Positions 54,359-63,174 are shown, counted from the first letter of the stretch. The stretch: DNA of 64,000 nt from Niallia sp. FSL W8-0635 (GCF_038007965.1 NZ_JBBOYD010000001.1:1094501-1158500), one strand, 5' to 3'. A program made the numbers and translations. Notes: generated by a model not told the origin, from the letters alone.

Positions 54359-57300
54359 TATACCGGACAAGCCAATAGATGTTAGCTGGACAGATGATCA
54401 ATGGAAGGCGATTATGTCAAGTGGGCAGGACATTTTAGTTGCTGCGGCAGCTGGATCTGGTAAAACCGCTGTATTAGTAGAAAGGATGATTCGGAAAATT
54501 GTATCCGATCAGCCGATAAATGTCGATGAATTGCTTGTTGTTACGTTTACAAATGCGTCAGCAGCTGAAATGAAACACAGAATTGGTGATGTATTGGAAA
54601 AGGAAATAAATGCGAATCCAACATCACAGCATTTAAAAAAGCAGTTGGCTCTTTTAAATAAAGCACATATTTCTACTATTCACTCTTTTTGTTTGGAGGT
54701 TATTCGCAAATATTACTATGTCATTGATTTAGATCCTGGTTTTCGAATTGCTGATGAAACAGAAGGACAATTATTAAGAGATGAATGTTTAGAAGATCTT
54801 TTTGAAGAGGAATATGGGAAGGAAAATAATGTTGCATTTTTTGATTTGGTAGATGCTTTTACAAATGATCGCAGTGATGATGCCTTACAGCGGATGATTC
54901 AAGAAATATATGATTTTTCTCGTGCCAATCCATTCCCTTCTGCGTATTTACAATCCTTAATCAAAATGTATGATATCAGCGAGGATACACACTTAACAGA
55001 ATTACCCTTTATGAAGCATTTAATCGATGATGTGGAGCTGCAACTTGAAGGTGTAAGGATGCTGCTTGAGTATGGTTATGAATTGACGAAGCTTCCGGGA
55101 GGTCCAGCGCCGCGTGCAAGCAACTTCCTAGATGATTTGGAATTAATTTCGATTCTTGAAAAGGCAATGGATCAATCTTGGGAAACTTTATATGAGGCAA
55201 TGCAGTCATTGAAGTTTTCGCGGGCAAAGCCTTGTAAAGGAGAAGAATATGATCCTGCACTCGTAGAAGAAGGACAGAAAATAAGAGATCGTGCCAAAAA
55301 AATAGTGCAAGAAATGCAAAGTGATCTTTTTACAAGAAAGCCACAAAGCTTTTTAAAGGATATGGCTGCGATGAAGCCACATGTTGAAATACTTGTTTAT
55401 CTCGTCGAAGCTTTTGGAGAAAGGTTTCAACAAATAAAAATGGATAAAGGATTAGTTGACTTTGCTGATTTAGAGCATTATTGTCTCGCGATTTTAAGTC
55501 GTTCAGAGGAAAATGAACTAATTCCATCAGAAGCAGCATCGTTTTATCGAAATCAATTTAAAGAAGTCCTAATAGATGAATACCAGGATGTGAATTTAGT
55601 TCAGGAATCCATTCTAAAGTTAGTGACAAAGGATATCGAATCAGAAGGAAATCTCTTTATGGTCGGGGATGTAAAACAGAGCATTTATCGGTTTCGATTA
55701 GCGGAACCAAACTTATTTTTAGCCAAATATCTTCGCTTTCAAGAGCGGGATGATGCGGGGTTTAAAATTGATTTGGCGAGAAATTTCCGAAGTAGAAAAG
55801 AAGTATTGGAAGGAACCAACTTTCTCTTTAAGCAAATTATGGGAGTAAAAGTAGGCGAAATTGAATACGATGAAAGTGCTGAATTAAAGCTAGGTGCAAG
55901 TTATCCAGAAGAAAACCCTTATCCGATTGAAGTTGCATTAGTAAATCAAAGTGCTGAAGCTAGTGAAGATAATGAAACAGATGAAGAGTCAACTGGGCTT
56001 GATGCAGTAGAAATGGAGCAATCACAGCTTGAGGCTAGAGTGATTGCAGAAAAAGTAAAAGAATTATTTGAAAAAAATCAAGAAGTATATGATGCAAAGC
56101 AAAAAGCATATCGTCCTATTCGCTATAAGGATATGGTAATCTTACTGCGATCTATGACATGGGCTCCACAAATTATGGAAGAATTAAAGCAGTATAATAT
56201 ACCGACATATGCTAATTTAACAACTGGTTATTTTGAATCAACAGAAGTGGATATCATGATGTCTTTACTGAAGGTAATAGATAATCCTTATCAAGATATT
56301 CCACTTGCATCTGTTCTTCGCTCCCCAATTGTAGGCTTATCGGAAGAGGAGTTAAGTAGATTGCGAATTGCGAAAAAGCAAGGAGCTTTTTATGAAGCTA
56401 TTCAGACATTTATGCATGTGAACAGGAAGAAAGAAGAAGCATTGTATGAAAAAATAAGACCGTTTTTTGATAAATTGGCTGATTGGCGTTCGGAGGCAAG
56501 AAGAGGAGCCTTATCGGAACTGATTTGGAAACTATATCGTGAAACATACTTCTATGATTTTGTAGGGGGATTACCAGCAGGAAATCAACGCCAGGCGAAT
56601 TTGCGCGCACTTTATGATAGAGCTCGTCAATATGAAGAGACGTCTTTTCGTGGTTTATTCCGATTTCTGCGATTTGTTGAGCGAATGAGAGATCGTGGGA
56701 ATGATTTAGGAGCAGCAAGAGCCTTAACCGAACAAGAAGATGTAATTCGAATTATGACAATTCACAGCAGTAAAGGCTTAGAATTTCCGTTTGTTTTTAT
56801 GGCAGGCATGGGGCGCAATTTTAATACGATGGATTTAAGGAAAAACTTCTTGTTAGATAAGGATTTAGGCTTTGCTACGAAGTATATTGATGCGAAAAAG
56901 CGTATATCCTACCCATCCCTTCCACAAATTGCGTTTGCGAAAAAGAAAAAAATGGAGCTACTAGCAGAAGAGATGCGCGTATTATATGTTGCTTTAACAC
57001 GTGCAAAAGAAAAGCTTATTTTAATAGGGGCAGTAAAGGATATAGAAAAGGCAAAGCAGAAATGGTCACAAATAGCAGGACATTCGAATTGGCTTTTACA
57101 TGAATTTGATCGTGCACAAGCTAAATCCTATTTAGATTGGATTGGTCCAGCATTAGTGAGACATCGTGATAATACATGGATTCATTTAGAAAGCTGGAGT
57201 GAAAAAGGTGAAATTTCTTCCCATCCATCCAATTGGGAAGTGAGAGTTCTGCAAAAAGAAGAGCTTTTAACTCGATCAGTTGAGGAAGAGAAGAAGGAAG

Positions 57301-58082
57301 ATGAATGGTTAAAGAGAGTAACAGAAGGAAAAAGAATAGAAAGTTCCTCTTCCTATCAGCAAGAAATAAGAGATACATTCTCTTGGTCTTATTCAGCGAA
57401 GGAAAGTACCTCTCATCGCTCTAAGCAGTCTGTATCTGAATTAAAACGCCAGGGGGAACTGCGAGATGCCCAAAGCGGAACAGATGTAGTGAAGGCATGG
57501 AAGCAAACCATATGGAATCGCCCTAAGTTTATGCAGGAAAAGAAATTAAGTCCAGCAGAAATCGGAACCGCCATGCATATGGTGATGCAGCATATAGATG
57601 TGAAAGAGGAAGTTACGGAAGCTACTCTAAACCAATTAATGGAAGATATGGTTAGAAAGGAATTATTAACAAACGACCAAGTAGAAGTCATTGATATTTC
57701 CTCTATATTATCCTTTTTCCAATCTCCGTTAGGAAAGAGAATGCAGCATGCACCAAAGCTTGTACGAGAAATTCCGTTTAATATTGCCTATCCAGCGAGT
57801 CGGGTCTATGCAGACTGGCAAGGAGAAGAAGAGCCAGTTCTCGTGCAGGGGATTATTGATGTATTTTTTGAAGATGATTTAGGCACTGTATTGCTTGATT
57901 ATAAAACAGACTCGATATCAGCACGGTATAAAGGTGGATATGACGAAGCGAAGTCGATATTAGAATCGCGCTATAAAGTGCAAATAGAGCTTTATACAGA
58001 GGCATTGGAAAAAATCTTAAAGCGAAAGATAGAGGAGAAGTATTTATTTTTCTTTGATGGTGGACATGTGTTGAAGTTATAA
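54345..58082 (+). CDS. addA: AddA, helicase-nuclease subunit
   Basis: A 1245-residue UvrD-type 3'-5' helicase fused to a RecB nuclease domain. Walker A AAGSGKTAV at 35-43, motif II LIDEYQDVN, motif III GDVKQSIYRFR, motif V/VI IMTIHSSKGLEFP and VALTRAKEKL, and nuclease VLLDYKTDSIS near the C-terminus. With AddB it resects DNA ends up to Chi and loads RecA. Translationally coupled to addB. In B. subtilis sbcD-sbcC follow; here the region after addA is a scar with an IS remnant and repeats. Confidence 0.97.
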   Translation: MKESNIPDKPIDVSWTDDQWKAIMSSGQDILVAAAAGSGKTAVLVERMIRKIVSDQPINVDELLVVTFTNASAAEMKHRIGDVLEKEINANPTSQHLKKQLALLNKAHISTIHSFCLEVIRKYYYVIDLDPGFRIADETEGQLLRDECLEDLFEEEYGKENNVAFFDLVDAFTNDRSDDALQRMIQEIYDFSRANPFPSAYLQSLIKMYDISEDTHLTELPFMKHLIDDVELQLEGVRMLLEYGYELTKLPGGPAPRASNFLDDLELISILEKAMDQSWETLYEAMQSLKFSRAKPCKGEEYDPALVEEGQKIRDRAKKIVQEMQSDLFTRKPQSFLKDMAAMKPHVEILVYLVEAFGERFQQIKMDKGLVDFADLEHYCLAILSRSEENELIPSEAASFYRNQFKEVLIDEYQDVNLVQESILKLVTKDIESEGNLFMVGDVKQSIYRFRLAEPNLFLAKYLRFQERDDAGFKIDLARNFRSRKEVLEGTNFLFKQIMGVKVGEIEYDESAELKLGASYPEENPYPIEVALVNQSAEASEDNETDEESTGLDAVEMEQSQLEARVIAEKVKELFEKNQEVYDAKQKAYRPIRYKDMVILLRSMTWAPQIMEELKQYNIPTYANLTTGYFESTEVDIMMSLLKVIDNPYQDIPLASVLRSPIVGLSEEELSRLRIAKKQGAFYEAIQTFMHVNRKKEEALYEKIRPFFDKLADWRSEARRGALSELIWKLYRETYFYDFVGGLPAGNQRQANLRALYDRARQYEETSFRGLFRFLRFVERMRDRGNDLGAARALTEQEDVIRIMTIHSSKGLEFPFVFMAGMGRNFNTMDLRKNFLLDKDLGFATKYIDAKKRISYPSLPQIAFAKKKKMELLAEEMRVLYVALTRAKEKLILIGAVKDIEKAKQKWSQIAGHSNWLLHEFDRAQAKSYLDWIGPALVRHRDNTWIHLESWSEKGEISSHPSNWEVRVLQKEELLTRSVEEEKKEDEWLKRVTEGKRIESSSSYQQEIRDTFSWSYSAKESTSHRSKQSVSELKRQGELRDAQSGTDVVKAWKQTIWNRPKFMQEKKLSPAEIGTAMHMVMQHIDVKEEVTEATLNQLMEDMVRKELLTNDQVEVIDISSILSFFQSPLGKRMQHAPKLVREIPFNIAYPASRVYADWQGEEEPVLVQGIIDVFFEDDLGTVLLDYKTDSISARYKGGYDEAKSILESRYKVQIELYTEALEKILKRKIEEKYLFFFDGGHVLKL

Positions 58083-58180
58083 GATGGTTTAAATAAAAAC
58101 GTTCTGTAAAGAAAATAAAGGGTACCGTTTTCTGGTGCATTCATACTAAATGACACAAGAAAAAACGTATGAATTGGTGA

Positions 58181-58291
58181 TTATCCAAAAAGTTAGAGTT
58201 TTAATTATGCGGCTGATTGGCTGGAATGAGTTCGATATTCAACAGGACTCATGCCAGCCAATTTTTCTTTTGAACGTTCCTGATTGTACAA
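58181..58291 (-). mobile_element. IS3-family transposase (OrfB) C-terminal remnant
   Basis: The minus strand from 58291 to 58205 encodes LYNQERSKEKLAGMSPVEY then RTHSSQSAA-stop. This is the typical end of IS3/IS150-type OrfB transposases (Y-N-x-x-R-x-x-x-K-L-x-G-M-S-P-V-E-Y-R). Upstream in that frame the similarity ends. After the stop, CTAACTTTTTGGATAA at about 58181-58197 looks like the IS terminal inverted repeat. Only the end is left, so this is a dead fragment. The plus-strand open frame over it is its shadow. Confidence 0.75.
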
Positions 58292-58410
58292 TGAAAAAAG
58301 ACACTGTGCTGTTTTTTAATAAGGTGGTCGATAAAAAACCTTATCTGGGATTGAGAGGGTCTGCCACTAGTTGGCTGAGGATCACCTTAAGCATCAGAGC
58401 TGATAATAAA

Positions 58411-58596
58411 CGGACAAATTCCGCTTAATTAGTAATTAATATAAAAAAAGCCTGAAATAGCCGGAGAAATTCCGCCTATTGGCTCGAAAACTACAAAAAT
58501 GGGCGATTTTGTTGGGTATAATCGGAAAAAATACCCTTATTTACTCCGAAACAAGCTCCATTCTGTAGTTAACCGGAAAAACTCCGCTTATTTTAC
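58411..58596. repeat. Four short repeats of the CGGANAAANTCCGCTTA type
   Basis: CGGACAAATTCCGCTTA (58411), CCGGAGAAATTCCGCCTATT (58461), CGGAAAAAATACCCTTA (58523, degenerate) and CCGGAAAAACTCCGCTTA (58573). CGGA/TCCG make a tiny hairpin in each. Spacing is 46-62 bases. The last copy abuts the open frame of a truncated transporter. Confidence 0.7.
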
Positions 58597-58604
58597 TTTC
58601 GCTT

Positions 58605-58823
58605 ATTTCACCAATGTATTATTCTGTTCAAGCTTATTTTGCTAATTTGTATGGAAGTATCAGTCCTAGTCCATATATATGGTCGATGGTGACAGTTGGT
58701 GGAGTTGCTTTGTTAATAAATATAGTGATTGTGACTTTTCTTCATAAACCAATGCCGATAAGTACATTAGAAAAGAATGGTCAAAAGGAAGAAAGCGAGA
58801 ATTCTGCTGAAATTACTGCTTAG
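58605..58823 (+). pseudogene. C-terminal fragment of a membrane transporter, 5' end lost
   Basis: The frame from an ATG at 58614 gives 69 residues: a helix-preceding segment AYFANLYGSISPSPYIWSM, a hydrophobic helix VGGVALLINIVIVTFLHK, and a charged Glu-rich tail. It looks like the last helix and tail of an MFS-type carrier. There is no ribosome-binding site, and the frame stays open upstream into the repeat array, so the N-terminal part was probably lost at this junction. It ends 43 bases before a PadR gene, and transporter-PadR pairs are common. Confidence 0.5.
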
Positions 58824-58866
58824 TTTTGTTAAAATGAGGATATCTCTTCTTTAAGGAGCATGTAGA

Positions 58867-59406
58867 ATGGCTATTCAGATTTTTATATTGAGTAAATTAA
58901 TCGAAGAAAATACGTATCCTTATAAATTAAAAAAGCAGCTTTCAGATCCTATCCCACTTGACCAATTAGCTGGACTTACCGAAAGTAAATTGTATTATCA
59001 CTTTGAATCCTTAATGAAGCAAGGATTAGTGGAGCCAGTCGAAATAATAAGAGAAGAACATCGACCAGATAAACAAGTATTTGCTATTACAGAAAAAGGC
59101 CGTCAAGCGTTGCCTGGGAAGATTTATACATTGTTTGAGAAGGCAGATGCAATCAGTGATATGTTCGTTGGATTAGCAAATATGAAGTATGTCGAGCGTG
59201 AGAAAGTGATAGACATTCTTAAGAAAAAAGTGAAAAAAATAACGGATCGTATGGAACAGATTATGGATTTAGAGAATGAGCTTGATGTCGATAAAGACAA
59301 AGAGAAATTTATTGAATTTATAAGTGAGTATATTTCTGCTAAAGCAAACCAAAAAACATATTGGTTAGAGCAGTTGATTAAACGGATTGAATTAGGTGAA
59401 ATATAA
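58867..59406 (+). CDS. PadR-family transcriptional regulator
   Basis: A 179-residue winged-helix protein. The N-terminal PadR domain includes FILSKLIEENTYPYKLKKQL, LTESKLYYHFESLMKQGLVEP and the wing DKQVFAITEKGRQAL; the C-terminal half is a long helical dimerisation arm (Vir_act_alpha_C-like). Such proteins repress drug-exporter or stress genes and respond to aromatic ligands. AAGGAG ribosome-binding site. Its likely original target, the transporter just upstream, is truncated, so its present role is open. Confidence 0.88.
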   Translation: MAIQIFILSKLIEENTYPYKLKKQLSDPIPLDQLAGLTESKLYYHFESLMKQGLVEPVEIIREEHRPDKQVFAITEKGRQALPGKIYTLFEKADAISDMFVGLANMKYVEREKVIDILKKKVKKITDRMEQIMDLENELDVDKDKEKFIEFISEYISAKANQKTYWLEQLIKRIELGEI

Positions 59407-59424
59407 AAAATAAATTAGTGAATG

Positions 59425-59462
59425 AAAAAGTCGTCTTTCCTTTTTAGAGAAGACGACTTTTT
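59425..59462. terminator. Bidirectional terminator between the PadR gene and gerP
   Basis: AAAAAGTCGTCTT and AAGACGACTTTTT form a perfect 13-bp stem around 12 bases. It can stop both the PadR transcript and the leftward gerP operon, whose last stop codon is 4 bases away. Confidence 0.88.
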
Positions 59463-59465
59463 ATG

Positions 59466-59684
59466 CTAGTTATTACCGGCTATCGGTTGATCAACGCTAC
59501 TACTATTTGTATAGTTGCTGGAATTGACCGCATTATTTGTTATAACAAATGCTCCGTTATTTCCTGTACCTGAGCCTATTGTTGATTTTGAATTGTCTTT
59601 AGGGGAGATAAAAAGGGAATCTCCAAATTGCACAATTCCCGCTCCTGTATTGACAATTTGAATAGGACCTATTATTGCAGGCAT
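59466..59684 (-). CDS. gerPF: GerPF-like spore germination protein, copy 2
   Basis: A 72-residue protein, last of the gerP operon. It contains MPAIIGPIQIVNTGAGIVQF, GDSLFISPKDNSKS, GTGNNGAFVITNN and SSVDQPIAGNN. It is the right size for GerPF (72) and is about three-quarters identical to the copy encoded just upstream (59745-59963). GerP proteins are coat/inter-coat components needed for nutrient germinants to reach their receptors. AGGAGGATAG ribosome-binding site. A tandem duplicate compared with the single B. subtilis gerPF. Confidence 0.93.
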   Translation of the reverse strand: MPAIIGPIQIVNTGAGIVQFGDSLFISPKDNSKSTIGSGTGNNGAFVITNNAVNSSNYTNSSSVDQPIAGNN

Positions 59685-59744
59685 GATTCTATCCTCCTTG
59701 TAAGAAAAAGTGGCAAGCTATCGATGGAATGCTGAAGAATAAAT

Positions 59745-59963
59745 TTAGTTATTAGCAACAACTGGTTGATCAAGTAAACTAGTGTCTACATAGTTACTGG
59801 CGTTCAAGCCATTATTTGTAATGATAAATGCTCCGGTATTGGAGGTTCCCGAGCCTAAGGTTGCTTTGGAATTTCCTTTAGGAGAAATAAACAATGAATC
59901 TCCAAATTGGACAATTCCTTCCCCTACGTTAACAATTTGTACTGGACCTACGATTGCAGGCAT
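59745..59963 (-). CDS. gerPF: GerPF spore germination protein, copy 1
   Basis: A 72-residue protein with MPAIVGPVQIVNVGEGIVQF, GDSLFISPKGNSKATLGSG and a Leu-Leu-Asp-Gln-Pro-Val tail. It follows gerPE by 81 bases and precedes the second copy by 60. It shares the small beta-rich repeat pattern of GerPA and GerPF. Which of the two copies is the functional orthologue is not decidable; both have good ribosome-binding sites (AGGAGG) and no disruptions. Confidence 0.93.
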   Translation of the reverse strand: MPAIVGPVQIVNVGEGIVQFGDSLFISPKGNSKATLGSGTSNTGAFIITNNGLNASNYVDTSLLDQPVVANN

Positions 59964-60044
59964 TTTTTTACCTCCTTGTTTTGTATCTGTATTGTTTTGA
60001 TACTATTTTTAATGTAGAAAAGCCTCGTTTATGGAGGTTTTGCT

Positions 60045-60557
60045 TTATTGTTCCTGTTCTGGTTCAACATTGGAAAAAGGTGACCCTGCAATATCTGTAC
60101 CAGTAACAGAAACGGGACTTTGGGAGGTTGGTATATCTAATTGGCTAGGTTCATTTAATTGAATTAAATTGTTCCCAACCTCTGTTGCAATAGATTGCTC
60201 CATTTGGCGAACATGCTTAATTCTTGCCTCTGTATATATATGTCGACAATTGCCTATTTGCAATAAGGAAGAAGAAGAAATTCCTGTAATATTTATATGA
60301 TGAACTTTTATAATGGGTTTAATATTTTCAAAGTGACAATCTACATTTTCTATTATTGGAATCAGTGGAATGGGTTCTCTAAAGACATCATAGTCTTCAA
60401 AAGCCCCTTCCTTTCCATAAAATAGCTCTCTCTGTCTTTGAACGGCTAATGCTCGTGAAACGGCCTTATGATAAGTGGCATCACCAATCTCTACAATCGA
60501 AGAAAAGGATACGGTATTGACATTGATTAAATCAACAACAGATGTACGCTGTAGCAT
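60045..60557 (-). CDS. gerPE: GerPE spore germination protein
   Basis: A 170-residue GerPE. The N-terminal TSVVDLINVNTVSFSSIVEI and the repeated ITGISSSSLLQIGNC are the family hallmarks (the G-x-x-SSS-x-LQIG motif is also in GerPB and GerPD). It exceeds B. subtilis GerPE (about 132) because of a Gln/Glu/Pro-rich C-terminal tail ending EPEQEQ. It begins 2 bases after the gerPD stop, so it is translationally coupled. Part of the coat-permeability operon. Confidence 0.92.
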   Translation of the reverse strand: MLQRTSVVDLINVNTVSFSSIVEIGDATYHKAVSRALAVQRQRELFYGKEGAFEDYDVFREPIPLIPIIENVDCHFENIKPIIKVHHINITGISSSSLLQIGNCRHIYTEARIKHVRQMEQSIATEVGNNLIQLNEPSQLDIPTSQSPVSVTGTDIAGSPFSNVEPEQEQ

Positions 60558-60559
60558 GA

Positions 60560-60739
60560 TTAAATTTTTGGATGCAGTGGAACAAATGGTCCAATTATTA
60601 GTGATTCAGCAGGTGTATCAAATGTAGAGGCCAATTGAATGGTTTGGGCATCTCCTACTAAGCAAATAGAGGAGCTGGCAACCCCAATGATATTAATATT
60701 TCCTACTTGAAGTTCTCGGTTGTATACTTGAAAATTCAT
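60560..60739 (-). CDS. gerPD: GerPD spore germination protein (59 aa)
   Basis: A 59-residue protein that begins MNFQVYNRELQVGNINIIGV and continues ASSSICLVGDAQ, ending FVPLHPKI. It is the right length (about 58) and has the G-V-A-SSS-I-x-x-GD motif of GerPD. The start overlaps the gerPC stop by 4 bases (ATGA), and gerPE starts just after its end. A gene this short is easily missed, but its place in the operon makes the call firm. Confidence 0.93.
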   Translation of the reverse strand: MNFQVYNRELQVGNINIIGVASSSICLVGDAQTIQLASTFDTPAESLIIGPFVPLHPKI

Positions 60740-61371
60740 TCTTTTCCACTTCCCCTCATGTTATCTGGTATATGGCTTAAAAATAAATGGACTCCATTTT
60801 CCATTTCTTCCTTTAAAGCTTGGATAATTGCTTCATTGGATAAATTTCTTCCGTTTTGTTTACGATTGGCTCCTTGTTGCAAATAATATTGAATTCTCGT
60901 TGGCATTTGCTTCGTAATATCCTCTTGAATAAAGGAAACGTATGATTCCTCTTCATGCATATTTAGTTCCTGTTGCTTCTTTCTAATAATATCTGGTAGT
61001 TCTAATTGGATAAATTGATTCATTTCTTCTTCTATATCCATCGACCGATTCATCATTTGCTTGGGATCAATGGGTGGATAGAAGGGTGCGTGTGGTTGAT
61101 TAATTGGGGAATTCGGATTAATGGCAAGCTCTTCAATGTTACTTAAGTCTTCAGGATTAAGCCCGATATTTAATGTACCTTCTAGCGTCTCCACTTTTAA
61201 TTGGTCAAAGCTGTAATCAATTCGGTCAATATGAACACTTGGTTTTTCTTTTATTGTTGTAATATCGTTGGTTAGGGTAGCCACTTGTTTTTCTAATTCC
61301 TTTATTCTTTTTTCAAGCAGCTGTAAATAATGGCGCATTTTTTCACTGTATTGGTAAAAATCATAAGACAT
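60736..61371 (-). CDS. gerPC: GerPC spore germination protein
   Basis: A 211-residue protein, the largest of the GerP set (B. subtilis GerPC is about 205). An N-terminal coiled coil (LQLLEKRIKELEKQVATL, about 16-33) precedes a region with HIDRIDYSFDQLKVETLEGT and LNIGLNPEDL, and a helical, Gln/Glu-rich C-terminus. It has no membrane segment. AAGGGGGG ribosome-binding site. GerPC is required for GerP function in the spore coat. Confidence 0.93.
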   Translation of the reverse strand: MSYDFYQYSEKMRHYLQLLEKRIKELEKQVATLTNDITTIKEKPSVHIDRIDYSFDQLKVETLEGTLNIGLNPEDLSNIEELAINPNSPINQPHAPFYPPIDPKQMMNRSMDIEEEMNQFIQLELPDIIRKKQQELNMHEEESYVSFIQEDITKQMPTRIQYYLQQGANRKQNGRNLSNEAIIQALKEEMENGVHLFLSHIPDNMRGSGKE

Positions 61372-61408
61372 TTCTATCCCCCCTTTTTTTCCTTATTGCA
61401 AATCTTTC

Positions 61409-61648
61409 CTATTTCCGAGGAGACTGCAAGGGAACTGCAGGCGAGAAAATGGTTTCTTCATCTGCTACATTGAGTCCAGGTTCATCTGGTTTTAATTCAG
61501 GAGCTGATTCTGTAAATCCTCCTGTATTATATAGATAGGAGGCGGGTTTAATAATACCTGCACTGCCTATTTGCAATACAGAGGAGTTGGAGATACCTCC
61601 AATTTTAAGCGTATTTATGACTATGGATTGTTGGATAAAATAATTCAT
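61409..61648 (-). CDS. gerPB: GerPB spore germination protein
   Basis: A 79-residue protein, MNYFIQQSIVINTLKIGGI then SNSSVLQIGSAG, the GerPB signature, followed by a Pro/Glu-rich tail ending VPLQSPRK. B. subtilis GerPB has about 77 residues. Ribosome-binding site AAAGGTGATG. It starts 24 bases after the gerPA stop. Confidence 0.93.
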   Translation of the reverse strand: MNYFIQQSIVINTLKIGGISNSSVLQIGSAGIIKPASYLYNTGGFTESAPELKPDEPGLNVADEETIFSPAVPLQSPRK

Positions 61649-61672
61649 TTACACATCACCTTTTAGTCTACT

Positions 61673-61894
61673 TTACGCATTAGCTGCAATCGGCTGATCT
61701 AGCCCATCGTTATCATACGTATTTGTAGAACTGCGATAGTTAGTAACTTTTAATCCATCACCTGTATTAAAAGAGCCTGATCCAGAAAAAGTTTTCGCAT
61801 TAGAGATGGGCATCATTTTGTATACATCGCCAATATTAAAAATAGAGCTACCTCCTACTGAAATAACTTGAGCTACTCCAACAATTGCTGGCAT
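61673..61894 (-). CDS. gerPA: GerPA spore germination protein
   Basis: A 73-residue protein, the same length as B. subtilis GerPA: MPAIVGVAQVISVGGSSIF, NIGDVYKMMPISNAKTFSG, GSFNTGD, and a DGLDQPIAANA tail. It starts the gerP operon. AAAGGA precedes; the ATG three codons upstream overlaps that site and is rejected. A sigma-K-like promoter lies about 30-60 bases upstream. The operon is expressed in the mother cell during coat formation. Confidence 0.95.
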   Translation of the reverse strand: MPAIVGVAQVISVGGSSIFNIGDVYKMMPISNAKTFSGSGSFNTGDGLKVTNYRSSTNTYDNDGLDQPIAANA

Positions 61895-61924
61895 ATTCAA
61901 CATCCTTTATACAATATTCTTATA

Positions 61925-61952
61925 CATACTATGGAACTCAAACAAATTAGGT
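61925..61952 (-). promoter_or_regulatory. Sigma-K-like promoter of the gerP operon
   Basis: On the minus strand AC, 17 bases, then CATAGTATG, one mismatch from CATANNNTA. In B. subtilis gerP is transcribed by sigma-K RNA polymerase. Confidence 0.5.
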
Positions 61953-62204
61953 GATACATTCACCTAGATAGATAAATTCTTCTCCTAACTACTTTATTCT
62001 TATAAATGGTTGTACTATGACAAGAAATACATTAAGAAGGGAGAGCGTTCTTAGTAGAAGAAGTAATACCTTTTCCTACCTACTTGAAAATTTTAAGGAG
62101 AATCTACTTGATTAAATATTTTTTCTATTTGGAAAATTCTTAAAGAAAGTTTATAATTTTCTTAAAAGTTTAGGTAATAGTATGAAATAATGGGAGGAAG
62201 AGAA

Positions 62205-63110
62205 ATGAAGATTGCAACGGTTTCATTAGAGGATAACGTCTTTGTGGGAGTAGTAGAGGAAATGGGGATATTAGCCTTAAATGATGTAGAGGAAAAGCGT
62301 ACGGGAAGACGACCATATGCAGAAGAACTTATTACTTGTATAGAACAAGACAACTTTTTAGAGAATATCAAAAATCTAATCCAATGGGTAGAAGGACAAC
62401 CGAATAAAGCTGACCTGTATATTCCGATTGAGAAGGTAACTTTTTTAGCGCCTATTCCGAGACCGAGCAAAAATATCTTTTGTGTTGGAAAAAATTATGT
62501 GGAACATGCCATTGAAATGGGAAGTAAAGAGGACATTCCGGAGCATGTAATGGTTTTTACGAAAGCACCCACTACAGTAGTTGGACATATGGCTGGTATT
62601 TTAGAGCATAGAGAAGTAACCACACAACTTGATTATGAGGGAGAACTAGCCGTTATAATTGGAAAAAGAGGGAAAGGAATTACAAAAGAAGAGGCATTTG
62701 ATTACATATTTGGCTATACGATTTTAAATGATATTACTGCTAGAGATTTGCAGAAGAAGCATAAGCAATTTTTTATTGGGAAAAGCTTAGATACAAGTGC
62801 TCCGACAGGTCCATGGATTGTAACAAATGATAGTATTCCAAATCCGAATGAATTAAATATTACTACAAAGGTAAACGGAGAAATTAGACAGCAATCTAAT
62901 ACAAAGCATTTTATATTCCCAGTGGAAGAGGTAATCAGTGTATTGTCTAAAGGAATGACTTTAGAGCCTGGTGATATTATTGCGACAGGAACACCGGCTG
63001 GAGTGGGGAAAGGTTTTAATCCGCCACGATTTTTAAAGGCTGGGGATACGATAGAAATATCTGTTGAAGGAATTGGCACACTTTTAAATAAAGTAGTAAA
63101 GGATCAATGA
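62205..63110 (+). CDS. yisK: YisK, fumarylacetoacetate hydrolase-family protein
   Basis: A 301-residue protein, same length as B. subtilis YisK. FAH-fold signatures: CVGKNYVEHAIEMGS (about 90-104), the metal-binding Glu-x-Glu/Asp set in LDYEGELAVIIGK (about 143-155), DITARDLQKKHKQFFIGKS, and GDIIATGTPAGVGKG near the C-terminus. YisK decarboxylates oxaloacetate and interacts with the cell-shape protein Mbl in B. subtilis. The start at 62205 has GGGAGGAAG; a frame five codons longer covers that site. Divergent from gerP; yisL follows 64 bases on. Confidence 0.93.
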   Translation: MKIATVSLEDNVFVGVVEEMGILALNDVEEKRTGRRPYAEELITCIEQDNFLENIKNLIQWVEGQPNKADLYIPIEKVTFLAPIPRPSKNIFCVGKNYVEHAIEMGSKEDIPEHVMVFTKAPTTVVGHMAGILEHREVTTQLDYEGELAVIIGKRGKGITKEEAFDYIFGYTILNDITARDLQKKHKQFFIGKSLDTSAPTGPWIVTNDSIPNPNELNITTKVNGEIRQQSNTKHFIFPVEEVISVLSKGMTLEPGDIIATGTPAGVGKGFNPPRFLKAGDTIEISVEGIGTLLNKVVKDQ

Positions 63111-63174
63111 GATGTCCTAAATAGAGAGAATCAATCAATGTGTGGTAAAATAATGGAGAAAAGGAGGGAGATAT

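Noticed and set aside
58150..58428. Plus-strand 92-codon ORF after addA
   Set aside because: It is antisense to the IS3 transposase tail and has no start signals; the minus strand carries the recognisable sequence.
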